Below are positions 1 through 11,389 of a stretch of DNA of 64,000 nt, piece after piece; within the stretch, counting starts at the first letter, position 1, and each line of letters opens with the position of its first letter. The translations under genes and the position numbers were made by a program. The notes under the pieces were generated by a model. The model was not told the origin of the DNA and did no database searches. It saw only the letters and a list, made by a program, of their open reading frames with translations. Source of the stretch: Pictodentalium vernedei (Eukaryota; Mollusca; Scaphopoda; Dentaliida; Dentaliidae); contig CM062294.1 of NCBI GenBank assembly GCA_031216915.1, forward strand, positions 35,796,936 to 35,860,935, read 5' to 3'.

Positions 1-143
1 GGACTATTTAAAATACGCTCTAGCCTCGGAGCCTATTTTTTCAATTCATGCACCAGATTTCAATTTACAGAGTCACACTGCTGTTTGTAACACACACTGC
101 AAGTATGTAATAGCTCTCATCATTTTCATTTAGTACACTATAG

Positions 144-239
144 CAAACATTAATCTTCACTGTGGTTTCTGATCAAGTCTTGGCTGCCTAAAAAGGCAGC
201 CAAGACTTGATCAGAAACCACAGTGAAGATTAATGCTTG
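144..239. repeat. near-perfect hairpin (foldback), about 46-bp arms
   Basis: The two arms are reverse complements around a 4-nt AAAA loop at 190-193; the inner stem is TGGCTGCCT / AGGCAGCCA. Only about one mismatch is visible over the arms. It resembles the other compact hairpins in this window in size and loop length but differs in sequence. It is probably the core of a miniature inverted-repeat element. Confidence 0.75.
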
Positions 240-418
240 GTAATTAAGAATTGAAGTATTAGCTTAAGCACTCTACAAAAATGATAAATGATAATCATAT
301 ATATAATACATGTAAGCGTGTCTCTCTCGATTATCCATCGAAAGAATATCAAAATATGATCTGAGAAGTTACGCGCCAACTGAGAAGCCTATGTCTGAGA
401 TTTAAGAGCCAGGTTCTG

Positions 419-691
419 ATGTTTCAGAACCAAATACGCACTGGCGCATGCCCAGGTCGGTCCCTGGGTAAAATGCAAAAACTAAAGGTGATTCCAGCAT
501 TGTGCAGTGAGTGCAATCAGAAGTGCAAGGAAGTTGATGAAATAATTTCTGATGCAGACAATAGTATTCAGTGTGAGAAATGTAAATTTTGGATACATTG
601 GGGGTGTTGTGGAATAAACTCATAATCTGATGAGTTACAGGAGGAAGAATGGATCTGCCAGAAGTGTATTAGTGGCCTGTTATCCAGTTGA
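419..691 (+). pseudogene. PHD-finger fragment interrupted by a stop codon
   Basis: Translation from the ATG at 419 gives a Cys4-His-Cys pattern typical of a PHD zinc finger: two CxxC-like pairs (CSEC, then CEKC), then W-I-H-x-x-x-C. A TAA at 623-625 stops it. The same frame continues with the expected tail W-I-C-x-x-C (650-667) and ends at TGA 689-691. The whole finger is therefore present but split by one nonsense codon. PHD fingers of this kind occur in chromatin readers and also in the first ORF of some invertebrate LINEs; no RT or endonuclease follows here, so the origin is undecided. It could be read as two exons, but the stop is inside the finger and no splice signals are obvious. Confidence 0.55.
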
Positions 692-890
692 GGTTTCCAT
701 GTCCTGTTTTGGGAATGTTCGTATTTGTAGACATGTTTTGTTTTGTTCCAATTCAAAGCTGGCAGGATTTTGAATCATACCAGTACAGATCCCAGTTGGA
801 GTCCATACAAAGTGGAAGATCCATCACCAAAATGTGTATTCATAGATATTGTTTTACAGTCTACACAAGCTGATTTGTACGGTCCTTCAA

Positions 891-1105
891 CTGGTTGAGG
901 GCTAGTTTATTTTTGGTGGTCAGAATTTGTTCATCAAAATTTATTTATTTCAAATTATTGGAGAGTGCCTACAAAACAAATTTATATGAACAAAATATTG
1001 TTTGCGATTGACTGAATATGGAATATGAGCAAGGAAATATTGGCTATTGCTCTAGTAGTCTCATTTTTAGCAAAGCCCTCATAGTGGCTTCAGGCACCTA
1101 ACCAG
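891..1105. mobile_element. MITE, family A copy 1 (TTAA target)
   Basis: A 215-bp element with terminal repeats CTGGTTGAG / CTAACCAG. It is flanked by TCAA and TTAT, which look like decayed TTAA target duplications. It shares its left subterminal and central sequence with the copies at 2487-2732 and 39695-39936. It has no coding capacity. TTAA targets suggest piggyBac-type mobilisation, which is an inference. Confidence 0.65.
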
Positions 1106-1453
1106 TTATGCAGGTGTTTATACATATATATCCAACACATTCTTCTTGCCAGTGTTGTAGAAAGTTGAGGACCCAACAAGCTAAACTGCTTTTATGGACA
1201 CCAACCATATGCATAACTAACTACTCAGTGGTCCTTAAACTGCAGATTTGCCTGTTGAGTCACAAGTTTCTACTGGCTGCCAGATACGGTCAGTTGTTGA
1301 TGTCCATTTACATTGTATAGCATAATTAAAATTTTAACCAGTGGACCTGCTAGTGGAATCCAGAAATCACCTTTGACTTACATCATTACATGTACAGTAC
1401 ACATTGAAATAAGTTGTGGAATAACTACTAGACTGTATAAAATATTCATCTTC
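1106..1453. other. no recognisable feature
   Basis: AT-rich sequence between a MITE and a hairpin. I see no coding signature, RNA gene or repeat here. Confidence 0.5.
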
Positions 1454-1554
1454 AACTACACCAATAACACAAGAAACTGACATCTTTTTCTGGAAAGCTC
1501 TCACAGAGAGCTTTCCAGAAAATGGTGTCAGGTTCTTGTGTTATTGGTGTAGTT
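1454..1554. repeat. hairpin element, ACCAATAACACAAG family
   Basis: A foldback with arms of about 48 bp. The centre is GGAAAGCTCTC AC AGAGAGCTTTCC. The arms carry TGACATC and TGTCAG, as in the hairpins at 2977-3063 and 13690-13756. The three therefore belong to one family whose distal arms have diverged. Confidence 0.7.
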
Positions 1555-1647
1555 GCAGTGGGAGAGGTAGTTTATTGTGGTTATGCATCAAACTTTGATT
1601 TGTACTATATTTGTAAGCATATGATTGTACCTAGTACCGTGAAATTA

Positions 1648-1904
1648 CAGTACGTGGAGAGTGGATTATAACCAAATCACCTGCGGAGTGGAGTTGTCAC
1701 CCAAAATATCACTTCCAAATTCTGTACATATGAACAAAAAACACAAGCAATGTTTCAGTCAATGGACCTCCGGGATAAACCCGGAGGTCCATTGGCTGAA
1801 ACTTTGCTTGTGATTGTTATGCTTTGCAACAAATTTGCAATTATTGTTCGGGTCGAATCTCCACTCTGTGGGTGATTTAGTGATGATACACCCTCCACAT
1901 ACTG
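1648..1904. mobile_element. MITE, family B copy 1 (TA target)
   Basis: A 257-bp element with terminal repeats CAGTACGTGG / CCACATACTG flanked by TA on both sides. The centre is a strong hairpin: CACAAGCAA..GGACCTCCGGG against CCCGGAGGTCC..TTGCTTGTG. The TA duplication and CAGT ends fit a Tc1/mariner-type non-autonomous element. A second full copy lies at 2121-2377. Confidence 0.75.
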
Positions 1905-2120
1905 TATACTTAAATGAAGTCTTTTTCCCAGGGATTTAATATTTAGCTGACTACTACCTTGTACCCTTCATTTATCATCATGAAGTCTTTTTTCCAGAGA
2001 TTTTACATGTATATTTAGCTGTTAAATAAATAATTGTTCATTCACAGATTAGTTTATTAAAAAGTATTGGACTGTGCCCAGTGCCACAATTCAATATTTT
2101 TTGATTATAAAACAGATCTA

Positions 2121-2377
2121 CATTATGTGGAGAGTGGATTGTAACTAAATCACCCACGGAGTTCAGTTATCACCCAAGCTATAACTTTCAAATTTTGTAC
2201 ATATCGACAAAAAACACAAGCAATGTTTCAGCCAATGGACCTCTGGGTTTAACCCGGAGGTCCATTGGCTGAAACTTTGCTTGTGCTGGTTACGCTTTGC
2301 AACAAATTTGCAATTATTGCCTGGATGGAATCTCCACTCTGCGAGTGATTTAGTGATAATACACTGTCCACATACTG
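2121..2377. mobile_element. MITE, family B copy 2 (TA target)
   Basis: Second full copy of family B, same orientation and length as the one at 1648. It begins CATTATGTGG after TA and ends CCACATACTG before TA. The same central hairpin is present with a few substitutions, and paired changes keep the stem. Confidence 0.75.
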
Positions 2378-2486
2378 TAAAGAAAAAAATTGTTACTTGC
2401 TAAAATAATCTACATTTGCAGTACCGTGATCACAGAAGTGGCAGTACAGTACATTTTGTACTTTACTACTTACATTGTACAATTAA

Positions 2487-2732
2487 GTGGTTGAGGGCTA
2501 GATTATGTTTGATGGTCTGCATTTGTCATATTCAACATTTGTTTTATTACAAATTATTGGAGAGAGTGCCCACAGTCTCCAATAATTTATAATAAAACAT
2601 TTATATAAATAAAATATTATTTGCATTTCACTGAATATGAAACATGAGCAAGGAAAATTTTGTTTTTTGCTCTGGTAACATCATTTTTTTTTTTTTTGAA
2701 AACCTTGATAGTGGGTTCTGGCACTCAACCAG
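2487..2732. mobile_element. MITE, family A copy 2 (TTAA target)
   Basis: A 246-bp element with an intact TTAA on each side (2483-2486 and 2733-2736). Ends are GTGGTTGAGGGC and GCACTCAACCAG. An internal stem pairs CAAATTATTGGAGA with TCTCCAATAATTT around 2560-2590. It also holds a T-run near 2686. Confidence 0.8.
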
Positions 2733-2976
2733 TTAAACCTTTACTCACAGACAGCATTCAAACTGGAAAATTCTTTTTAAATTCTTCAAACTTACACACA
2801 AAAACTCTCAGGGGAACAGTCTTGTTCCGATGAGAGCTCACACGATGTGCTTTGATTTTATAAACCATTTTTACCTGCTTTTAGGCAGTGATGTGTGTAG
2901 ATTATGGATATTCTTATCAATACATTTTCCAATGTTTAAAAACCACTATAAAGTATGTAACTTTCTCTTCCTCCAC

Positions 2977-3063
2977 TGATAAGACCAGAAACTGACATCA
3001 TTTTCTGGAAAGCACTCACTGGGAGCTTTCCAGAAAATGATGTCAGATTCTGGTCTTATCAAT
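2977..3063. repeat. hairpin element, GATAAGACCAGA family
   Basis: A foldback of two arms of about 40 bp. ATAAGACCAGAA..TGACATC..TTTTCTGGAAAG is mirrored by CTTTCCAGAAAA..GTCAG..TCTGGTCTTAT. Its upstream flank (CTTTCTCTTCC) is shared with the partial relative at 13690, so the mobile unit is larger than the hairpin. Confidence 0.7.
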
Positions 3064-3080
3064 GCAGGCGCAGCAGTATA

Positions 3081-3177
3081 CAGTATGTGGAGTGTGTATT
3101 ATCACAAAATCACCACAGAGTGGAGATTCCAACCAAGCAATAATTGCAAATTTGTTGCAAAGCATAACCAGCACAAC
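3081..3177. mobile_element. MITE family B copy 3, truncated and inverted
   Basis: Starts TA-CAGTATGTGG at 3079-3090 and follows the reverse complement of the right half of family B. It stops abruptly near 3177, where LINE coding sequence begins. About 100 bp remain. Confidence 0.7.
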
Positions 3178-4689
3178 CTGTCTTCTTAAGCATACGATAA
3201 CCGAAGTATTGGATCCTCTAACACATGTAATTAACAACTCTTTCCTAAACGGCAAAGTACCAGACAGGATGAAGATCGCGAAGGTGATACCCATATTTAA
3301 AGCGGGTGACGAGCACAGCTTTACAAATTACAGACCTATCAGTATACTTCCGGTATTCTCAAAAGTAATGGAAAAACTCGTGGAAGTGAGGCTAGCTAGT
3401 TTCCTCAATAGGTTTAATATTTTATACCCTCACCAATATGGGTTCCGAAAGCGACATAGTACTATTCATCCAGTTCTTCAGCTCCTTAAAAGCATTGCAA
3501 TAGAAAATAATAAAGAAGAAAAAAAACAGCACCTTAGCACTGTTCCTGGATTTGTCAAAGGCTTTTGACACCATAAATCACGAAATACTATTAGGTAAAC
3601 TGGAAAAATATGGCATCCGAGGTGTCACCAACAATTGGTTTAGAAGTTACTTGTCCAACAGGTCTCAATATGTCACGTACGGAGAACACAAATCGAACTT
3701 AGCCAAACAGAGTTGCGGTGTACCACAGGGCTCGATTTTAGGCCCTATTCTTTTTCTTTTATATATAAATGATATAAGTAACTCAACATCACTCAATCTT
3801 TTATCATTTGCCGATGACACCACTGCACACTGCCCAGGCTCCGATAATAATCCCATTACACCGTATTTCAATGACGAGCTCCAGAAACTATTCGAATGGT
3901 GCTCTGTGAACCAGTTAATGCTGAATGCTAAGAAAACCTCGTACATCATACTTAATCCAAATAAAGGTAGGAACAATACTCTTTGTCAAGAGGTAAAAAT
4001 AAATAACCAAAACATTAACAAGGTTGGGGCCACCGAAACAGAAAAATCTGTTAAATTCTTGGGAATTAGCATTGATGAACATTTATCCTACAAGGCTCTC
4101 ATATCCCGATTATGCTCGAAAATAGCACGCGCAAACTATAGTCTAAACAAAGTTAAAAATATCCTCCCCCACGGAGCTCTGAAAACATTGTATTACGCCC
4201 TCATTCATAGCCATTTGGTATACGGAATCCAGGCATTGGGCAACTCAAGAGCTATCAAAAAACTAGCTGTGTTGCAAAAACATTCAATACGAATAATTAA
4301 TAACAAAAAGTACAATTCTCATACAGATCCCATGTTTAAAGAAAACCAAATACTCAAGGTTGATGATTTGTTTAGGCTACATGCACTACTGTTCGTGTTT
4401 GACTGGCAGAACGGCAGATTACCGGTGTCTTTCAATGATATATTTAAAATTACTGACAATCCATCTGGCAGGATAACTAGGCCTCCTATACATAGAAAAA
4501 ACACGGACCCAAACTCTGGATAAATTTCCTTTATACTCCTTCCCGAAACTATGGAATGCTCTGGACGACACAACTCGAAATATTAGCGACAAAAGCATGC
4601 TTAAGAACAAGTTAACTTCCACATTCATTTCCTCATATTCCAGTTATGTCAACTGCAACAATCCCTACTGTCCTGATTGCACTTCGTAA
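3178..4689 (+). pseudogene. LINE-1: jockey/CR1-type reverse transcriptase, 5' truncated, two frameshifts
   Basis: The conceptual protein starts inside the RT domain (..VINNSF..VPDRMKIAKVIP..NYRPISILP). It runs through [23 protein letters not shown] and the catalytic FADD box, and ends in a C-terminal cysteine cluster CNNPYCPDC before TAA 4687-4689. Two breaks are visible. One is at an A8 run at 3519-3526, which moves the frame from 3062-3568 to 3552-4523. The other is an A6 run near 4495-4501, after which the C-terminal about 60 residues are in another frame. The endonuclease and ORF1 are absent. The motif set is that of APE-type LINEs of the jockey/CR1 group; the clade cannot be fixed by eye. 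Homopolymer positions mean sequencing error is possible for both shifts. Confidence 0.88.
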
Positions 4690-5314
4690 ACTTCGTAAAT
4701 TGTCAAAGTCGTGGTCCGCGTCTAAATCTGGAATCCTCGTCTTGTGCAACCTGTCGCGCTTCCTCCTTACAGTGGTGCTATGTAAAATACTATATGGATA
4801 CAAGTAAGAACTTGCAAATAAAAGTCTAAACAAATAAATCATAACATTCGTCATCCTACGATGATGATGCAGCTAACGTAGACACCACGCCCAAACATCA
4901 TGACCAACCTCCTTGTCGCAGTCTAAACGATACGAACTTCACGATTGGACTTGTTGTCGCCCTCAGGTGTTATGATAAGTAGTAGAGGGAGTCCTATAGG
5001 CAGGTTGCTTCTTGCCTACCTTGAATCACCGTCTTTCCGCTGGCGAAAATGAATCACTAATACTCTAATCTCATAAAAGTAATGATTCGATCGTCATTCT
5101 CCATCATGTGTCACATAATTGGCTCTCAGCTCATTCTTTCAGTCACAGTCTGTTTGCAATCACCCCATCTTCTTCCAGGGGGTGGCAGGTAGACAGCCAA
5201 TCTGGCTATGCCACTTCCCACGGTATACTTCTCATTACATTTGTGCAATATGTTTATTCGTAACCATTTTACATGTATGTGTACCGTGAATAAAGAATCT
5301 GAATCTGAATCTGT
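4690..5314 (+). mobile_element. probable 3' untranslated region and tail of LINE-1
   Basis: Follows the RT stop and ends in AATAAAGAATCTGAATCTG, a short hexamer repeat tail at about 5291-5314. Short tandem tails of this kind are typical of CR1/jockey-like LINEs. Assigning the whole 625 bp to the LINE is an inference, since no second full 3' end is present for comparison. Confidence 0.5.
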
Positions 5315-5418
5315 TAATTGAAAATATGCTGTAATCAACTGTATCGGTGAGCCGCTTCTCGTATCAAAACAGTGTTAAACAACGCGGAAGTTATACAATG
5401 TGTACCCGAAGCTACCTC

Positions 5419-6022
5419 TCAATATACAGCCACCACCAGGCAGAGATCAAAATACAGCTGTCACCAGGCAGAGATCAATACACAACTGCCACCAGGCAGA
5501 GAAAAATACACAACCGCCACCAGGCTGAGATTAATATACAGCCTCCACCAGGCAGAGATCAATATACAGCTGCCACCAGGCAGAGATCAATATACAGCCA
5601 CCACCAGGCAGATATCAATATACAGCTGTCACCAGGCAGAGATCAATATACAGCCGCCACCAGGCAGAGATCAAAATACAGCCGCCACCAGGCAGAGATC
5701 AATATACACCCACCAGCAGGCAGAAATCAATATTCAGCTGCCACCAGGCAGAGATCAATATACAGCCACCACCAGACAGAGATCAATATACAGCCACCAC
5801 CAGGCAGAGATGAATATGCAGCCATCTCCAGGCAGAGATCAATATACAGCCACCACCAGACAGAGCTCAATATACAGCCATCTCCAGGCAGAGATCAATA
5901 TACAGCCACCACCAGACAGAGATCAATATACAGCCATCTCCAGGCAGAGATCAATATACAGCCACCACCAGGCAGAGATCAATATACAGCCATCACCAAG
6001 CAGAGATCAATATACAGCCAAT
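5419..6022. repeat. 28-bp minisatellite, about 21 units
   Basis: The unit reads roughly GGCAGAGATCAATATACAGC followed by CACCACCA. Units are variable (CCACC, CTGTC, CATCT variants) but keep the 28-bp spacing. As 28 is not a multiple of 3, a translated frame cycles through all three phases every 84 bp, giving a 28-residue peptide repeat. Two forward frames stay open across the array as a by-product, so I do not call a gene. Confidence 0.9.
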
Positions 6023-6052
6023 ATACAGAAGAAATTGCAGTAGTCATGACTA

Positions 6053-6417
6053 TTATTATTTATTGATGTTTAAGGTCACATATTTATGCACAATGGCTAA
6101 TCATGAGCGTGACAGTTTTACGGGTGGAGGAAGCCGGAGTACCCGGAGAGAACCACCGAGCAACGACAAGCAGCTGCCAGCTCCCCAACATCGTAACTCT
6201 GTACTGCATCGCAGGCAGGGTTAGATTGGTTGAAGACATGCGTACCATCGACGTGCAGTACGCCTTAGTACACGGCGTCATCGTGCCCCCACGCGGGCAA
6301 TGGGGATGAAGTGTCTTGCCCAAGGACACAACGCGGTTGCCGCAGGTGGGATTCGAACCGAGGACCTCTCGGCTTGCAGCCTGCATCTCTACCTACTGAG
6401 CCACCGCGCTCCCCAGT
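6053..6417 (-). mobile_element. tRNA-derived SINE with 14-bp target duplication
   Basis: Read on the minus strand from 6417, the head is tRNA-like. It has an A box (TGGCTCAGTAGG) and a B box (GGTTCGAATCC) about 40 nt apart. A body of about 280 bp contains TGTCCTTGGGCAAGACACTT, and the element ends in an AT-rich tail (CAATAAATAATAA). The sequence AGTAGTCATGACTA flanks it on both sides at 6039-6052 and 6418-6431, as expected for LINE-driven retroposition. The insertion lies just after the 28-bp minisatellite. Confidence 0.85.
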
Positions 6418-6640
6418 AGTAGTCATGACTAATCAACCATCAAAAAAAAACAGTATCTGTTGGATTATCATACGGACAATCAAAAGTTCCGAAAAATGCA
6501 AGATGGCTGCCATGGTGGCCATATTGGATATGCCAGAATGCTGGTTATCTAAAGGAACCACCCTCTAGTCATGCTAAATCAACCATAAAAAAGCAGTATC
6601 TGTTGGATCTATAGTTTTCAAGTTATCATGTGGACAATGA
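6418..6640. repeat. tandem-like host repeat (ATATTGGATATGCC family), left flank of DIRS copy 1
   Basis: Contains two partial units sharing CAGTATCTGTTGGAT and GGACAAT. The same repeat resumes at 16338-16560 on the other side of the DIRS copy, including GGCCATATTGGATATGCC and CAGTATCTGTTG. It is therefore the interrupted target. Confidence 0.75.
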
Positions 6641-7662
6641 AAATGAAAAAAATTGTAGTAATTTATATATTTTTTATACTTTCCAATGACCCAGACTTTG
6701 CTGGTGCTAACTCTTAAATATTCAGGGCCAAACAGAAATTGTGCCCCCCCCCCCTCCCCCACTCCCCAAACTTTGCATGCAAATCAAGAAATCTAATGTC
6801 CTATATGGTCCTCCATACTTTTACCTATTGCACATGCACAGTGGCAAGGAAGTACCGAAATTGGTGCCAAAGCTTCATTCCTGCAACCAGTGCCTGCTAA
6901 ATGTTATACAACCAGCGGGGAGATATGAGTTCCCAACTCATGGGAGGGCCATCCCCGTCTGGGTCATTGGTAAGTATAAAAAATATATAAATTACTAAAA
7001 TAAAAAAAATTTCATATTTTTATACTGCAACCAATGACCCAGACTTAGCTGAATAGAAAAAAGGCTGGAGGGCCTAGGACATAAAGGAAAATCAAATAGA
7101 CTCAATTACATATAAAGAATTATCCCCTCAAGGAGAAAAAGGATTTACATATATCTTTCTTGTTTATTAAAAATAAGAAAGACACATTACCAGTCAGTAA
7201 TTGAGCACCATAACATCAATCTCTATTAACATCCAGTATAACCCATTATACTAATTTCTTAAAGGAAAGCAAATAAATAAAGATAGTCCAGAGAATGAGA
7301 CTCTTTATACTCATTTAAAAGTGTCCGAGGATTGTATATTAATGCTCGTATGACACATGACATATACAAATTCTCACGTGACATATACAAATTCTTCACA
7401 CCGAGCTAAGCTTAAAAAATATTACATAAATGAGACAGACATTAGCTTTACACTTTAAAACCATCCCAGCACCGACTCGGAATTACTGACTCAGGAGGAG
7501 GTATTCCCTTGCTTATCACTATAAAGCCAGTGATATAAGGGAACACCATCCTCCTCCCCCCTCCCTTCCCCTTGCTCTGGGTCAATCATCACAGAAAGAA
7601 GAGGGCAGCAGGACAGAGTCACTGCTGGAACAGAAAGCCTACATAACTATAGCTGCAACAGT

Positions 7663-8702
7663 TTAGTGGACAACATTCTGAGCAACAGATAACATACCTA
7701 AACATCTAAGGTCGCCAGAAATAGACTCAATATTTCTGAGATAAAAATTAGTGAAAGTAGAAGGCTGAGACCAGTATGCAGCCTTCATCAGATCCATAAT
7801 AGCAATACTGTTAGAATAAGCCCAAGATGTAGACAGCGTTCTAACTTCGTGCGCTGAAATCTTAAGCACAGACTGCTGAGTTGAAGATAAACTTTCATAA
7901 GTAGTATGAAGAGCCAACTGAATCCACCTACGAATAGAATGGACCATAATGTCCTTTCTATTAGGAAGCCGAGACAGAAATAAACGTTTCGCCCCTTTCT
8001 GATAAACTCAGATCGGCGTTTGTAAATACGCATAGCTCTAGCTGGACACAACAAAGGCCTATGACCATCTGAGGACGGAAGATCCCTAATAATAATAGGC
8101 TCAGGGTACTTATTGGGAGTCTGATTCTTAGCCAGAAATCCCACTTTGGTAGTTAAAGTAATAGTATTACTAACACTGCGATAGTGAGAATCATCAACAG
8201 ATAGAGCATGAAGCTCGCTAACTCTTCAAGCGGAAGCAAAGGCTAAGAGAAAAGCTGTCTTATAAGATAAGTATTTGAAGTCTACAGTGTTAAGATGTTC
8301 AAAAGGAGCTTCTTTGAGCTTCAGAAAAACCCAAGCTAAATTCCACTTAGGAATTAACCTAAGGGTTCTAGGTCTATTTATCGAAAAGTTGTTAACTAAT
8401 TTAGATAAAGAGACATTAGATCCAATTTGTAAGCTATCATGATGAGCATATGTATCTGATAGCATAGACCTATAACCCTTAATAGTTACTGGCTGCAGTT
8501 TGATCTCGTCAAATAAGTAGACCAAAAAATTAGCAATGTCTGGAATGGAGGGATCATAAACATCAATCGAGTGATCCCTACACCAACGAGAGAAAACCTT
8601 CCACTTTGCTGCATAATTTGGCGAAGAGGAGGCCCTCCTACAGTTAGAAATTGCATCCACTGCCCGTCCTGTAAATTGCTTGCCGTGCAAGAAGGACCGC
8701 AC
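7663..8702 (-). pseudogene. DIRS copy 1 tyrosine recombinase, frameshifted
   Basis: Segments 8702-8226, 8144-7788 and 7947-7663 align end to end with the 332-residue recombinase of the copy at 41231-42229. The N-terminal part (NYAAKWKVFSRWCRD) and the HEVRTLSTSWAY box with following NFYLRN tyrosine are recognisable. At least two frameshifts separate the segments near 8220 and 7950, so no functional protein is expected. Confidence 0.85.
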
Positions 8703-10672
8703 AACGGAAATACATGAAGGTTGAGATGTGATGCAGTGTGCGTGATTTCCCCTGTGAAAGAAGGTCCTCCCATGGAGGAAGCTTCCAAGGAATGTCCCAT
8801 AACATACACCTGAGTAGATTTATCCATGGTCTCTGTGGCGACAGAGATGCTACCAACAGAATCTTGCAGTGAGATTGCTTGATTTTTAGCAAGATCTGTT
8901 GAATCAACGGAGCTGGAGGATATGCGTATCCTATCATTCTGTCCCAAGAGATCGAGAGAGCGTCTACTGCGAACGCTTGAGGATCTGGGCATGGCGACAC
9001 ATATGTCTGCAACTGATTGTTGAGATGCGTCGCAAACAAGTCTATCATTGAGCGATCCCATTGGTAGCAAAGCTGATTGAATACTTGCTTGCTGAGAGTC
9101 CATTCTGACGGCAACATGCGACTTTTCCGAGAGAGCGAGTTCGCTACAACGTTCAGACGACCCGGAATATGACTGGCCGACAGAAGAACATGATGCTCCA
9201 GAACAAACAGAAGGATTCTTTCCATTAAGTTGAATAATGGAATGGAATGAGTGCCTCCCTGGTTCTGAATGTACGCTACTACCGCCGAATTGTCGGACAG
9301 TATTTGAACATGTGAATTCTAAACTATGTTCATCCAATGACGTAGCGCAAGCCAAACTGACATCATCTCTTTGATGTTTATGTGCTTGTTCAGGAACTCC
9401 GGATCCCAAAGACCCTGGCACCTCGAATGTGTTGGGCTCAATGTCGCGCCCCAACCTGTTTGACTCGCATCCGTCATAATCGTAAAAAACGGATCCGGCA
9501 GTTGCAGTGGAACTCCCTGAGTCAACCACTGAATATCTGCCAAAATCTGAGTCTCTTGTTTTACTTGTTTCGATAAGACAATACTTGTTTCGAGTGAATG
9601 AGTTTTCACACTCCAAGTCTGAGTGAAAAATATCTGGAGTGGACGTGTGTGTAAGCACCCCATCGGAATAAGGTCTGCCGCGGCTCCACACAAACCCATC
9701 AGTTGCATGAATTCTCTCGTTGTTACTACGTCTGAGTGTAGACAAAAGCGAGCATAACAACTGACTAATTTTGCTCTGGGTAACGGAAGACGAACCAGAT
9801 TGTTGTGCGTCTCAAACTCATTCCCAAGTGAATGAATGACTTGGATGGAGCTATCTCTGACTTCCTTTTGTTTACGATGAAACTGAGATGTCGGAGCAAT
9901 TGAAGCAGACTCTGAACATCGTTCTGAAGAGTTAATCTGTTGCCGTATCTCTGAAGAATGTCGCCCAGTAGGCCGACATTACCGCAGACGAATGAGCTTG
10001 GAAATAAGTCATTACCGAGTTCATTATTCGAGTGAAAGCCCAGGGTGTTAGAATGAGTCCGAAGCACATTGCTCGGAACAGATAATAAATGACTCCTAGG
10101 ACAGCGAAGCGGAGGTACTTTCTGAACGTCGGATGTACCATGACATGAAAGTACGCATGCTTGAGATCTATGCTCGCAGCATAATCGTTCACTCGAATGC
10201 TCGCTCTCACAGATCAAATGGTCTCCATATAAAACTTTGGAGCCATGATCAGTTTGTTTATCCAGCCGAGATCTATAACTGGATGGAACGAGCCGTCTGC
10301 TTTCGGTATCAGGAACAGGGGACTTTAAAAACTCAGGGATCCCTGGTTTTCTACAACCTCTATTGCATTCTTCTCCAGAAGAGATTGCACCTCTGATAGA
10401 AGCGAATCTCTCTTCTGAAGGTTGGATGGAAGCCGAGTCCACCGTGGACTTCGTGTTAATGGAGGTTTTTCTCGGAAGGACAATTTTAGGCCTTCCAAGA
10501 TAACTTCCTGTATCCATCGGTCGTCCGTAACTGACAACCAATTGGTTGACAGCCTTCCGCACACTGGACCACAATAGAGGTCCTGACCTTCACCTCCTGG
10601 ACCTGCGAGGCTTGCAGGAAGAGAAACTACGTCCTCCCTGTCCAGCGCCTCGACCAGTCGACCTAGGGGCAT
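8644..10672 (-). pseudogene. DIRS copy 1 reverse transcriptase-RNase H, several frameshifts
   Basis: Fragments in successive minus-strand frames (10672-10325, 10210-9932, 9708-9319, 9225-8644) correspond to the RT-RNase H of the intact copy. Recognisable parts are SIDLKHAYFHVMVHPTFRKYLRFAVLG, seen here as shorter matching stretches, the RNase H box MTDASQTGWG and the C-terminal DLFATHLNNQLQ region. The catalytic YLDD box reads YWATF, consistent with an indel at the active site. A long overlapping frame at 8486-9760 is a shadow. Confidence 0.85.
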
Positions 10673-11388
10673 CTAACCGGTTGTCTTGACCAGAATTACG
10701 TCCCCTACCTGAGTCGCTACTCTGACGGTCTCTGGAGTAAGAGCTGGAGGATTTTTTATATCCTTTATAGGAGCCTCCCTTGGACTTACTCATCTCTGCC
10801 GAGTCCGGTTTCTTAGAAACCGACTTAAAGAGCAGAGAATCTGAAGCTTTCTTGGTAATCTTATCATAGATTAATGAAAGCTTACCATCAAAGAGAAATT
10901 CTCCGGAAACCGGAGCAACTCAAAGAGAGTTTTTCACCTTAGAATCCAGCCTAGTGGATGAAGCCAGGGCAGCATCACGTCTAACTCCAAATTTGCCACC
11001 GATAGGGCGTAGTTATATGTGGGATATGCGATTGTCCTAGAAAGAACTCTCAAGGAAGTTTGAACATCCTGGAATTCTTTACCATCGAGACGTTGAGCTA
11101 ACGCTCTGGTAAGGTGATCTGCATATGATAATGCGTCTAAACTGGCTCTATTAGACGAGATCGTCATCTCCAAAGTACTAGGTAGAATCTACATAGACGT
11201 CGGCAATGACAATTCCAAGTCTTCGGCCTGGTCGTCTAAACACAGAGGAACTCTCGGCACGCCCTTTCCTGCCATAGCAAATCTATTCTTATTGTTGATG
11301 AACAGCAGATGTAGAGCTTGTTGCGATAAGAAACTGGTTTTGCCTGTCTTAGAGGCTAATTTAATAAACAGCTGCGCCATGAGTGCAT
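10590..11388 (-). pseudogene. DIRS copy 1 gag, C-terminal part only
   Basis: Fragments 11380-11189, 11173-10934 and 10793-10590 match the C-terminal 250 or so residues of the intact gag. Shared stretches are KLASKTGK, GVPRVPLCLDD, LDALSYADHLT and the Arg/Gly-rich tail RSTGRGAGQGG. The N-terminal two-thirds, including the Cys/His cluster, is absent because an unrelated repeat element starts at about 11390. Confidence 0.8.
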
Positions 11389-11389
11389 G

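Noticed and set aside
5347-6066. Two long forward ORFs (239 and 223 codons)
   Set aside because: They are products of the 28-bp minisatellite in two phases and have no domain or start context.
6351-6413. Genuine tRNA gene on the minus strand
   Set aside because: The A and B boxes belong to the head of a SINE with its own tail and target duplication; the acceptor stem does not close as in a functional tRNA.
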